Assembly: GCA_903851415.1 (NCBI GenBank) | Contig: CAINOE010000021.1 | Coordinates: forward strand, 19,471-83,470 | From: an uncultured Rhodopila sp. | Lineage (GTDB): Bacteria > Pseudomonadota > Alphaproteobacteria > Acetobacterales > Acetobacteraceae | Reading direction: 5' to 3' | Length of the DNA stretch: 64,000 bases | In this document: positions 19,223-26,554 of the stretch, piece after piece | Position numbering within the stretch: position 1 is the stretch's first letter | How the letters are laid out: the number at the start of each line of letters is the position of its first letter | Notes under the pieces: generated by a model | Told to the model about the DNA's origin: nothing | Seen by the model: the letters and a program-made list of their open reading frames with translations, nothing else | Database searches by the model: none | Position numbers and translations under genes: made by a program

Positions 19223-20113
19223 TCACCTTTGCATCGCCGCGGCAAACAGGTTGGTGTTGTGCCGCAGCATGTCCAGATAGGTTGCCGCCGGACCGTCCGG
19301 ACGCGACAGCGCGTCGGAATAGACCGTGCCGCCGAGGACTGCTCCGGTCTCTCGCGCCAGCATGCGGGCCATCCGGTCGCTGGTCATGGCCTCAATGAAC
19401 ACGGCGCGCACCTTCTCCCGCCTGATCTGGGCGACCAGCGCCGCGATGGACCTGGCGGAGGGTTCGAACTCGGTGCTGATCCCTTCCGCCGCCAGGAACT
19501 CGATCCCGTAGCGCGCACCATAATAGCCGAACGCGTCATGCGTGGTGATGATCCGCCGATCGGCCGCGGGGATTGGCTTCAGGGCCGCCTCGATCCAGTC
19601 CCCGGTTTCCGCGATGCGCGCGGCGTACGCCGCCGCGTTGCTGCGATACAGCGGCGCGTTCGCCGCATCGGCCGCGGCCAGCCCCTCCGCGATCGCCTGC
19701 GCATACAGAACCCCGTTGCGCGGATCCTGCCATGCGTGCGGGTCGGTTGCGATCTGCCCGCCGGTTTCGGTCATCGTCCGCGGCACGACTTTCTCCGCCG
19801 CCGTGACGATCGGCCCGTTGAATCCGGCCGAACCGGTCAGCCGGACCATCCAGCCCTCCAGCCCCAGGCCGTTCCGCACCAGCAGGGCCGCGTCCGCCAG
19901 GATGCGCAGGTCTTTCGGTCTGGGGTCGTAGATATGCACATCCTCATCCGGCCCGACGAACGCCGTCACCGCCACCGACTGGCCGCCGATTTGCCGGACC
20001 ATATCGGCCAGGATGGAGAAGCTCGCCACCACCGGCAACGGCGGCGCCGCGCGCGCCGCGACCCGTGCCGGACCGGTCAGCAGCAAGGATGCGATCAGCG
20101 TCCGGCGGCGCAT
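19223..20113 (-). CDS. znuA: Metal ABC transporter substrate-binding protein (ZnuA/TroA family)
   Basis: Periplasmic solute-binding protein of cluster 9, 296 residues with a signal peptide (LIASLLLTGPARVAARA). The four metal ligands of the TroA/ZnuA site can be assigned: His60 (DEDVHIYDPRP), His126 (TDPHAWQDP), His192 (THDAFGYYGARYG) and an Asp in GTVYSDALSRP near the C-terminus. The His-rich loop of typical ZnuA is absent. A perfect Zur-type dyad lies 16 bp upstream of the ATG, so repression by zinc-bound Zur is likely and zinc is the favoured ligand. No permease or ATPase gene is adjacent, so the transporter must be completed from elsewhere. Confidence 0.88.
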   Translation of the reverse strand: MRRRTLIASLLLTGPARVAARAAPPLPVVASFSILADMVRQIGGQSVAVTAFVGPDEDVHIYDPRPKDLRILADAALLVRNGLGLEGWMVRLTGSAGFNGPIVTAAEKVVPRTMTETGGQIATDPHAWQDPRNGVLYAQAIAEGLAAADAANAPLYRSNAAAYAARIAETGDWIEAALKPIPAADRRIITTHDAFGYYGARYGIEFLAAEGISTEFEPSARSIAALVAQIRREKVRAVFIEAMTSDRMARMLARETGAVLGGTVYSDALSRPDGPAATYLDMLRHNTNLFAAAMQR

Positions 20114-20128
20114 GGCGTCCCTCGCAAT

Positions 20129-20141
20129 GTTATATCATAAC
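20129..20141. promoter_or_regulatory. Zur-type operator (GTTAT-ATC-ATAAC) upstream of znuA
   Basis: A perfect 5-bp inverted repeat around a 3-bp centre, embedded in AATGTTATATCATAACGCAT. It matches the GTTAT-N3-ATAAC core of proteobacterial Zur boxes. It sits 16 bp before the znuA start codon and 72 bp before the divergent YgjP-like gene. Mur/Fur-type sites can look related, so the regulator is inferred from the target. Confidence 0.75.
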
Positions 20142-20212
20142 GCATACCTCGTCCGATTGGCGCGCTCAAGACCCGGATTGACGAATCGAGCGGCACTCTG
20201 CGCATTCATCCT

Positions 20213-20914
20213 ATGGACGAGTTCCCGCCCGAGATGCTTGCCCTGCCCTCCGGCCTCGCCCGGGTGGAGTGGCGGCGCAGCGCCAGGGCGCGGCGCGTCT
20301 CCCTGCGTATCGATCCGACCGGAGGCGCCGTCGTCGTGACTTTGCCCATGCGCGCCACCCGCAAGGCCGGCATGGCCCTGCTGATGGGCCACGCCGACTG
20401 GGTCGCCAACCGCCTCGCCGCCCTGCCTGACGCCGTCAGCTTCGTCGATGGCGCGGTGGTGCCCATCGGCGGTGAGCCGCACCGGATCCGGCATGCACCC
20501 GCGTCGCGCGGCGGCGCGTTCCTGCTCGATCAGGAACTGCACGTAACCGGCGCCGCCGAGTTCCTTGCGCGGCGTGTGCGCGATTTCCTTCGCCAGGAGG
20601 CGCGCCGGCGCCTGACCGGGCTGGCGATGGCGAAGGCCGGGCTCATCGGCGTCATGCCGAACCGGGTCACCCTGAAGGACACCAAAAGCCGCTGGGGAAG
20701 CTGCGCCCCGGACAAATCGCTGGCGCTGAGCTGGCGGCTGGTGATGGCGCCGGCCTTCGTGCAGGACTACGTCGTCGCGCACGAGGTCGCGCATTTGCGG
20801 CACATGAACCACGGCCCGAAATTCTGGGCGCTGGTCGATGAGCTGACGCCGCACACGAAGACCGCGATCCCCTGGCTGCGCGCCGAGGGGGCGAGGCTGC
20901 TGCGGATCGGGTGA
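20213..20914 (+). CDS. YgjP-like metallopeptidase (M48-related, SprT-type fold)
   Basis: 233-residue predicted zinc metalloprotease of the YgjP family (DUF45). The catalytic motif is HEVAHLRHMNHGPKFW, giving two zinc histidines and the general-base Glu, with the third histidine in MNHG. Upstream are the family segments RRSARARRVSLRIDP and KDTKSRWGSCAPDKSLALSWRL. Members are cytosolic and their substrate is mostly unknown. It is divergent from znuA; the shared 99-bp region contains the Zur box, which might affect it, although that is speculation. Confidence 0.88.
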   Translation: MDEFPPEMLALPSGLARVEWRRSARARRVSLRIDPTGGAVVVTLPMRATRKAGMALLMGHADWVANRLAALPDAVSFVDGAVVPIGGEPHRIRHAPASRGGAFLLDQELHVTGAAEFLARRVRDFLRQEARRRLTGLAMAKAGLIGVMPNRVTLKDTKSRWGSCAPDKSLALSWRLVMAPAFVQDYVVAHEVAHLRHMNHGPKFWALVDELTPHTKTAIPWLRAEGARLLRIG

Positions 20915-21000
20915 GGCCGGCATGAGGCGGGGCGCGGCCCCATAGCTGTCAGGATAACGCGCAGCCGGAGAAAAGTTTGGCCGAGGCGTCACTCTCGCAT

Positions 21001-21030
21001 CGTCATGGCCGGCTTGTCCGGGCCATGACG
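21001..21030. repeat. Minimal CGTCATGGCC...GGCCATGACG palindrome
   Basis: A perfect 10-bp inverted repeat (CGTCATGGCC / GGCCATGACG) enclosing GGCTTGTCCG. It lies between the convergent YgjP-like and amidase genes, 10 bp from the amidase stop, where it could serve as a bidirectional transcription barrier. Confidence 0.7.
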
Positions 21031-21040
21031 GCAGCCGCTG

Positions 21041-22435
21041 CTATCCCAAATCCGCCACCGCGAACGGCTGCGCCACCTCGATCGCCCGCGCCGCCCGCAG
21101 CACGAGGTCGTCGCGGAACTGCGCCGCCGCGATCTGCACGGAGTTGGGCAGCCCGTCCGCCCGGCGCCCCATCGGCACGCTGATCGCCGGCTGGCGCGAC
21201 AGGTTGAAGGTGAACGTCCACGGCGCCCACTCCGTCCACAGCGCCCGGACCGGATCGTCCACCGGCGCATCCGCCAGTGGCGGCCCGGTCGGCACCGTCG
21301 GGCACAACAGCAGGTCGAACCGCTGATGCAGCCGCGCCATCGCATGCGCCGCCGCGGCGCGCAGGGCTTCGGCGTCCATGAACTCGATCGCCGACATGCC
21401 GCCCAGTTCCGCCGCCACCTGCCGGATGCCCGGATCCAGCAGCGCGGCCGTCTCCGGCGGCAAGCCGGCGACCAGACGGGCCAGCACCGCGCCCCAGACG
21501 CGGCCGAACACGCTGCTGGTGTCGGGCAGGTTTGCCTCGGCCGCTGCCACAGAAGCGCCGGCATCCGCCAGCATCTGAGCCGCATGCTCCACGGCCGCCC
21601 GCCCGTCCGCGTCCAGCGGCGCATCGAAGCCGGGGCTGGACAGGACGCCAACCGACAGCCCTGCAACGCCCGCCTCGATACCGTCCAGCCAGTCGCGCGG
21701 ATCGTCTGGCAGGCAGAACGGATCGCGCAGGTCCCAGCGCGCCATCGCCCCGAGCATCAGCGCCGCATCGCGCACCGTGCGAGTCATCGGCCCGGCGCAG
21801 GAAACGCTGGCAAACGCGCTCGCCGGCCATTGCGGAATGCGCCCGTAGGTGGGCTTCAACCCAACCAGCCCGCACCATGCCGCCGGAATGCGCACCGAGC
21901 CGCCGGCATCGGTGCCGATATGCAGCGGCCCGAACCCCGCCGCCCCCGCCGCTCCGGCGCCGGACGAGGAGCCGCCGGTCGTGTGCGCCTTGTTCCACGG
22001 GTTGCGGGTAATGCCGTGCAGCGGGCAATCGCCGGGCGATTTCCAACCGAACTCGGTCGTCGTGGTCTTGCCGATGATCACCGCCCCGGCGGCCTTCAGC
22101 CCCGCCACCATCGGCGCGTCGTCCGCCGCCGGTTCGGCGCTGGTGGTCCGGCTGCCCCGCCGGGTCGGGAACCCGGCCAGGTCGACAAGATCCTTCACCG
22201 TGCACGGCACGCCGTCCAGACTGCCAATCGGCCGCCCCGAGCGCCAGCGTAACGCGCTCTCGCCCGCCGCCTGCAGCGCCCGCGGATTCAGCACCGCGAA
22301 CGCGTTCAGCCCGGGGTTCAGCCGCGCCACCCGCTCCGTCACCGCCTGCAGCACATCGACCGGAGTCAGGTGCCGGCGCGAGAAAGCGGCGAGCATGTCC
22401 TCGGCGCTGAGCAGTGCGGGGTCGGTTTCGGGCAT
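21041..22435 (-). CDS. Amidase signature family hydrolase
   Basis: 464-residue amidase of the AS family. The catalytic triad is readable: Lys in DGVPCTVKDLVDLAG, cis-Ser in GGSSSGAGAAGAAG and nucleophile Ser in IGTDAGGSVRIPAAWCGLVG. The chain is of usual length and begins MPETDPALLSAEDMLAAF. AS enzymes hydrolyse amides including amidotransferase-type Gln (GatA), carbamates and aryl amides; there is no gatB or gatC here and the residues flanking the signature are those of general amidases. The substrate is unknown. The upstream 22436-22640 segment shows no further gene. Confidence 0.87.
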   Translation of the reverse strand: MPETDPALLSAEDMLAAFSRRHLTPVDVLQAVTERVARLNPGLNAFAVLNPRALQAAGESALRWRSGRPIGSLDGVPCTVKDLVDLAGFPTRRGSRTTSAEPAADDAPMVAGLKAAGAVIIGKTTTTEFGWKSPGDCPLHGITRNPWNKAHTTGGSSSGAGAAGAAGFGPLHIGTDAGGSVRIPAAWCGLVGLKPTYGRIPQWPASAFASVSCAGPMTRTVRDAALMLGAMARWDLRDPFCLPDDPRDWLDGIEAGVAGLSVGVLSSPGFDAPLDADGRAAVEHAAQMLADAGASVAAAEANLPDTSSVFGRVWGAVLARLVAGLPPETAALLDPGIRQVAAELGGMSAIEFMDAEALRAAAAHAMARLHQRFDLLLCPTVPTGPPLADAPVDDPVRALWTEWAPWTFTFNLSRQPAISVPMGRRADGLPNSVQIAAAQFRDDLVLRAARAIEVAQPFAVADLG

Positions 22436-22644
22436 CGGGTGTGCTCTTTTCCAATCGGTCGAATTGGACGCAGCATGGCCCCCCCGGCTCAGGGAGGAAA
22501 CCCCGGATGACTTCGCCGACACCGGAACCGTGGCATGATCAACCGTCGCCCAGTGCCCGCCCTCCTCCGTGCATGCCTGCATCGGAGGATTCAAAACCGG
22601 AATGCGAACGCCGGAGGGGAGTTTGCGTCGAGGAATCTTGAAAA

Positions 22645-22698
22645 CGGACATGACAGCCGGGCCATGACGGATGCGGGGAAATCCCGGCCATGACGCCC
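22645..22698. repeat. Degenerate copy of the CCATGACG palindrome family
   Basis: GGACATGACAGCCGGGCCATGACGG followed by GGGGAAATCCCGGCCATGACGCC: two CCATGACG arms in the same orientation with a small GGGGAAATCCC hairpin between. It lies between the amidase and the decayed secreted-protein gene. Confidence 0.5.
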
Positions 22699-22703
22699 GG
22701 GCG

Positions 22704-23422
22704 TCAGCAGGCAACCTGGACCGACAGCAGTTCGGCGGTGAAGCGCTCGTTCCGGACGCCGTTGGTGTCGTAACCCTCCTGCACCGACTTCACCCATCTC
22801 TTCACCGCGGGCACGAACCAGAACGCCTTGCAGGTCCGCCCGCTCGAGGTCGTCGGTGCGGTCCTTCCGGTCTGCACGACTGACGTCGAGCCATGCGCAT
22901 CGACCCGCGAGCCCGCCGCCGCGGACACCTCCGGCGCGCTGATGATGGTCCAGTCCCCGTCGGCCTCGATCGTCAAAGCGCGGAAGCTGCCGGCCGGAAC
23001 CGTGACATCCTCCCATCCGGTGACTTTGTAGAAGGTCTTGCGGCGCTCGTTGTTGACCTAACGGTTCGGATGGTCTTCGGAATACTCGACGATCCAGCTC
23101 TTGCCGATGTTCAGCGGGAAGGCCAGCGGCCGGTTGACCACGGTCTGCCGGCCGTTGACACTGCGGCTGAGGCTGCGGCTCGCGTCCGCTCCGGCCAGTA
23201 GCTCCTTCGGCGGCATGGTCGAGCCGGTTTCCTCGATGCTGATCGCGATCCCCGCCGTGCCGGCGTGCTCCACCGTGGTCTCGGACCGGGTCTGGTGCCA
23301 GCCGGATTTGTTCTCGACCGTATCCTGGTAAGTCGAGGAATCGCTCGGCAGGATGCGCGGCGCGGGATTCACCCCGCTCGCGCGGCGGTGGCGGCGAGCA
23401 GGGCGAGGTGGATCAGGCGCAC
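22704..23422 (-). pseudogene. Secreted protein gene broken by a frameshift and an amber codon
   Basis: The 5' end encodes a signal peptide (MRLIHLALLAATAARAG from a GTG). One base missing in the C4/G4 run at 23372-23375 would join it to NPAPRILPSDSSTYQDTVEN. From there one frame runs to the end with a single TAG at 23058-23060, between SWIVEYSEDHPNR and VNNERRKTFYKVTGWEDV. The downstream part (VPAGSFRALTIEAD, CKAFWFVPAVKRWVKSVQ) looks like a well-kept beta-rich domain. I do not recognise the family. Two lesions in about 235 codons indicate decay or consensus errors. A longer N-terminus from an ATG at 23455 is possible. Confidence 0.6.
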
Positions 23423-23548
23423 GCGGCAGCGTTCCGTTGCAGCGATGATTATCATGACGATATCGCACCGGATCGCCGGTGTGGAGCACGGCTTGCCCCC
23501 GGCGTGAACCCCCGCCGGCCGTTCTATCTGGCGGCGTGATACCTGCGT

Positions 23549-25141
23549 ATGTTCGCAGCCTATCGACAAACCGCCTTTGCAGCGCATTTGCAGGACCATG
23601 ACCCACACTCGAAGCCGAACCGCGTGCTGAAGCGCCTGCTCAACCCCGTCCTGGCGATCCTGTCCGTGCTGGCCATCGCTGCATCGCTCTGGAACCTGCG
23701 TGCCACCACCGCGGGGCTGGAGGTGCGTCGCATCGCCATCGGCGACACCCCGGCTACGGTGTATCGCATGCTGCCGGAGCGCCCGGCCCCGGTGATCGTC
23801 ATCGCGCACGGATTCGCCGGCTCGCAGCAGTTGATGCAGCCCTTCGCGGCGACCTTCGCGCGCGCCGGCTATATCGCGGTGACGTTCGATTTCCTCGGGC
23901 ACGGCCGCAATCCGCGCCCGCTCGGCGGCAGCATCACGGAGATCGACGGCGCCACGCGCTGGCTCGCCGGGCAGACGGCCGAGGTGGTCGCCTTCGCGCG
24001 CACCCTGGGCGACGGGCGGCTGGCGATCCTCGGCCACTCCATGGCCAGCGACATCGTGGTGCGGGTGGCGCAGGCGGACCCCGGCATCGCGGCCACCGTC
24101 GCGGTGTCGATGTTCTCGCCCGCCGTCACCGCCGATACCCCGCGCAACCTGCTGGTGATCGCCGGGCAATGGGAGGGCATGCTGAAGGCTGAGGCGCTGC
24201 GGGCCGTCGGCCTGTCCATCAACGGCGTGCCCGTTGCCGGTAAGACCTACGGCGATTTCGCTAACGGCACGGCGCGGCGCGCGGCGTTCAGTCCGTGGTC
24301 TGAACATATCAGCGTGCTCTACAAGCAGGCGAGCATGGCCGAGGCGCTGGGCTGGCTCGACGCGACCTTCGGCGTGACGCGGACGGCCGCCCCGTACCTC
24401 GATGCCCGCGGCCCCTGGATTGTCCTGCTGCTGGCGGGCATCGTCGTCCTGGGCCGCCCGCTGTCCACCTTGCTGCCGGTGGTGGCCATGCGGCGCGCCG
24501 GGGCCGGGCTGCGCTGGCGGCAACTCGCCATCGTGCTGCTGCTGCCCACCATCGCTACGCCGCTGCTGCTGCGCGAGCTGCCGACGCATTTCCTGCCGGT
24601 GCTGGTGGCCGACTATCTTGCCGTGCATTTTGCCGTCTACGGCATTCTGACCGCCTGCGGCCTGGCCTGGTTCCGCGGGCGTTCGGCCGCCGCCGGCACG
24701 TCGCTGCCGCTGCTGCTGGCGGCCGCCGCCGCGGTGACGCTGTACGCCGTCGGCCTGCCGTTCTGGGCGATCGACAGCTATTTCACCTCGTTCCTGCCCT
24801 CCCCCGGGCGGCTCCCGCTGCTGGCCGCCATGCTGATCGGCACGACGGCGTTCTTCCTGAGCACGGAATGGCTGACCCGCGGCGAGCAGGCGGCACGCGG
24901 CGGCTACGCCGTTGCCAAGGCGGCCTTCATCGTCTCGCTGGCCATCGCGGTGGCGCTGGATTTCGAGCGGCTGTTCTTCCTGATCATCATCGTGCCGCTG
25001 ATCGTCGTGTTCTTCGTCGTCTACGGCCTGGTCAGCGGCGTTGTGTATCGCCGGACGCGGCATCCGCTGGTGGCGGGAATCGCCTCGGCGATCGCGTTCG
25101 CCTGGGCTATCGGCGTGACATTTCCGTTGCTGGCGGGGTAA
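23549..25141 (+). CDS. Alpha/beta hydrolase fused to a multi-pass membrane domain
   Basis: 530 residues. A membrane anchor at about 31-50 (LNPVLAILSVLAIAASLWNL) precedes an alpha/beta-hydrolase domain (about 55-290) with the oxyanion region VIVIAHGFAGSQQ, the nucleophile elbow GHSMAS (Ser164) and a likely acid/His pair later. From residue 300 to the end there are about seven further hydrophobic segments with a soluble motif WAIDSYFTSFLPSPGR. Dienelactone-hydrolase-like domains joined to membrane bundles occur in uncharacterised bacterial proteins; I know no assigned substrate. The first 25 residues are poorly supported and a GTG at 23624 may be the real start. The HD-domain gene follows after 29 bp, suggesting an operon. 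Confidence 0.75.
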   Translation: MFAAYRQTAFAAHLQDHDPHSKPNRVLKRLLNPVLAILSVLAIAASLWNLRATTAGLEVRRIAIGDTPATVYRMLPERPAPVIVIAHGFAGSQQLMQPFAATFARAGYIAVTFDFLGHGRNPRPLGGSITEIDGATRWLAGQTAEVVAFARTLGDGRLAILGHSMASDIVVRVAQADPGIAATVAVSMFSPAVTADTPRNLLVIAGQWEGMLKAEALRAVGLSINGVPVAGKTYGDFANGTARRAAFSPWSEHISVLYKQASMAEALGWLDATFGVTRTAAPYLDARGPWIVLLLAGIVVLGRPLSTLLPVVAMRRAGAGLRWRQLAIVLLLPTIATPLLLRELPTHFLPVLVADYLAVHFAVYGILTACGLAWFRGRSAAAGTSLPLLLAAAAAVTLYAVGLPFWAIDSYFTSFLPSPGRLPLLAAMLIGTTAFFLSTEWLTRGEQAARGGYAVAKAAFIVSLAIAVALDFERLFFLIIIVPLIVVFFVVYGLVSGVVYRRTRHPLVAGIASAIAFAWAIGVTFPLLAG

Positions 25142-25170
25142 TCGTGGGAAACGCCGCAAAGGAGGCCCCG

Positions 25171-26049
25171 ATGCTGAACGCCACGGCGCTGCTGTCCGAC
25201 CAACTCGGCAAGAGCCTGTCGGCCGTGTTCCTGCGCACCTTCGGCGGCAGCAGGCCGGAGGTCGCCGCCCTGCTCGACGAGGCCGCCCGCCTGATCACCG
25301 AGCGGATCGCGGCGAGCGACGCGCTGTATCACAACGCCGAGCACACCGCGCTGGTGACGCTGGTCGCGCAGGACATCCTGCGCGGGCTTCGCCTGCGGCG
25401 GACGGTCTCGCCGGAGGACTGGCTGCATGTGATCGTCGCCTCGCTCTGTCACGACATCGGATACCTGCGCAACGTCTGCCACGGGGACCGAGCCGAACGC
25501 CAGGTGATCGACGCGGAGGGGAACAGCGTGGCGCTGCCGCGCGGCGCGTCGGACGCGTTCCTGGCGCCCTATCACGTCTGCCGCTCGCAGATCGTGGTGC
25601 GGCAGCGGTTCTTCGACCACCCGCTGATCGACGCCGAGCGGATCGCGCGGTCGATCGAACTGACCCGGTTTCCGGTGCCCGACGATGGCGACCACGCGGA
25701 GACCGGCACCGAGGCCGGGCTGGTCCGCGCCGCCGACCTGATCGGGCAGCTCGCGGATCCGCTGTATCCGCGCAAGCTGAATGCGCTGTTCCATGAGTTC
25801 GCCGAAACCGGCACCAACCGGAAGCTGGGATACGACAGCCCGGCCGACGTCGCCGAACGCTACCCGGCGTTCTTCTGGAGCAAGGTCGAGCCGTATATCG
25901 GCGACGCCATCTGCCATCTCGAGCTGACGATGGAGGGGCGGCAGTGGGTCGCCCACCTCTACAGCAACGTGTTCGCGCTGGAGAATCGGCGCCAGCATAT
26001 GGGGCCGCATCTGGGCGGGGCCGCCGCGGGACAGGCCGTTACCGGCTGA
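25171..26049 (+). CDS. HD-domain metal-dependent phosphohydrolase
   Basis: 292-residue protein with an HD-superfamily core. The motif set is LYHNAEHTALVTLVAQ, then LCHDIGYLRN (the HD pair) and a downstream AADLIGQLADP Asp. The spacing and the YHNxxH start resemble class I cyclic-nucleotide phosphodiesterases rather than HD-GYP or dNTPases. The nucleotide substrate is unproven. The ATG has AGGAGG just upstream. It follows the membrane-fused hydrolase closely and is probably co-transcribed with it. The C-terminal helix FALENRRQHMGPHLGG is typical of the bacterial branch. Confidence 0.75.
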   Translation: MLNATALLSDQLGKSLSAVFLRTFGGSRPEVAALLDEAARLITERIAASDALYHNAEHTALVTLVAQDILRGLRLRRTVSPEDWLHVIVASLCHDIGYLRNVCHGDRAERQVIDAEGNSVALPRGASDAFLAPYHVCRSQIVVRQRFFDHPLIDAERIARSIELTRFPVPDDGDHAETGTEAGLVRAADLIGQLADPLYPRKLNALFHEFAETGTNRKLGYDSPADVAERYPAFFWSKVEPYIGDAICHLELTMEGRQWVAHLYSNVFALENRRQHMGPHLGGAAAGQAVTG

Positions 26050-26137
26050 GCCGGACGGCGCCCCTTAAAACGCGGTGCAGCCGATGGGCGTGATGCCTTG
26101 CGAGCCGCCCGGCAGGTGTGGCATACGGATGACCGTT

Positions 26138-26451
26138 GGCCCTCTGTCGGAATTGGTAGACGAACGCGACTCATCGTAATTTGGGTGCCCCGGTGGAAAT
26201 GCCGGGAGTAGAACCGCTCAAAGTCGGGGAAGGCTTAACTGCTAATCCCGAGCCAAGCCCGGAAACGGGAAGGTGTAGAGACTGGACGGGCGGCGCCTGA
26301 ACCGCTGCGGCTTCGGCCGGCGGCATGGCGAAGGGACAGTCCAGACCACGAACCCCGAGCCATTAATCCGGTGGGGGCGGCGAAAGCCGAAGTGGTACGA
26401 AAATCGCGCGCCTTAACGGGCATCCCGGTTCGACTCCGGGGAGGGCCACCA
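26138..26451 (+). tRNA. tRNA-Leu (anticodon CAA) interrupted by a group I intron
   Basis: The 5' exon (26138-26172) and 3' exon (26400-26451) join to an 87-nt class II tRNA. Acceptor GGCCCTC pairs GAGGGCC, D-arm TCGGAATTGGTAGACGAA, anticodon stem CGCGA/TCGCG with loop CTC+AAAA giving anticodon CAA, variable arm GCC-TTAACG-GGC, T-arm CCCGG/CCGGG with TTCGACT, discriminator A and encoded CCA. The intron lies between anticodon positions 34 and 35, the same place as the cyanobacterial tRNA-Leu(UAA) intron. A run of T follows the gene. Confidence 0.93.
26173..26399 (+). ncRNA. Group I intron (IC3-like) in tRNA-Leu(CAA)
   Basis: 227 nt without an ORF. P2 is CCCGG/CCGGG (26189-26206), P6 is CCCG-GAAA-CGGG (26258-26269) and P9 is CGGC-GAAA-GCCG (26378-26389). 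The block AAGGTGTAGAGACTGGACGG (26270-26289) and its partner ACAGTCC (26336-26342) form P7, GACUG/CAGUC. The well-known Azoarcus tRNA-Ile intron has GACUA/UAGUC, so the last pair has covaried. The terminal G (26399) is the expected omega-G. The internal guide GGGU (26183-26186) pairs with exon ACUC, which puts a C-G pair where a U.G wobble is usual. Confidence 0.9.
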
Positions 26452-26525
26452 CTTTTTCCTGAGACTCTGCTGCGATGGCCGATCGTGCGATCAAACCGCC
26501 GTTACGGTTTCCTGGCGCGCATAAA

Positions 26526-26539
26526 TTGATCTGGATCAG
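26526..26539. promoter_or_regulatory. FNR/FixK-type box (TTGAT-CTGG-ATCAG)
   Basis: Matches the FNR/FixK consensus TTGAT-N4-ATCAA at nine of ten fixed positions. It lies just upstream of the B12-binding regulator. Its centre is only 22 bp from the first possible start codon, so either translation begins further in (for example the GTG at 26645) or FNR represses. Confidence 0.6.
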
Positions 26540-26554
26540 TGTGCGGTCCCGTTA

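Noticed and set aside
18356..20140. A 594-codon plus-strand frame opposite hemolysin III and znuA
   Set aside because: Arg/His/Gln-rich shadow. Both minus-strand genes have clear family motifs, and a Zur box supports znuA.
23369..25159. A 596-codon minus-strand frame opposite the membrane-fused hydrolase
   Set aside because: Highly charged, repetitive translation; only its last 28 codons matter, because they hold the signal peptide of the frameshifted secreted-protein gene.
26235..26423. A 62-codon minus-strand frame inside the tRNA-Leu intron, as a possible homing endonuclease
   Set aside because: No LAGLIDADG, GIY-YIG or HNH motif; the intron is too short for an endonuclease and the frame only mirrors structured RNA.
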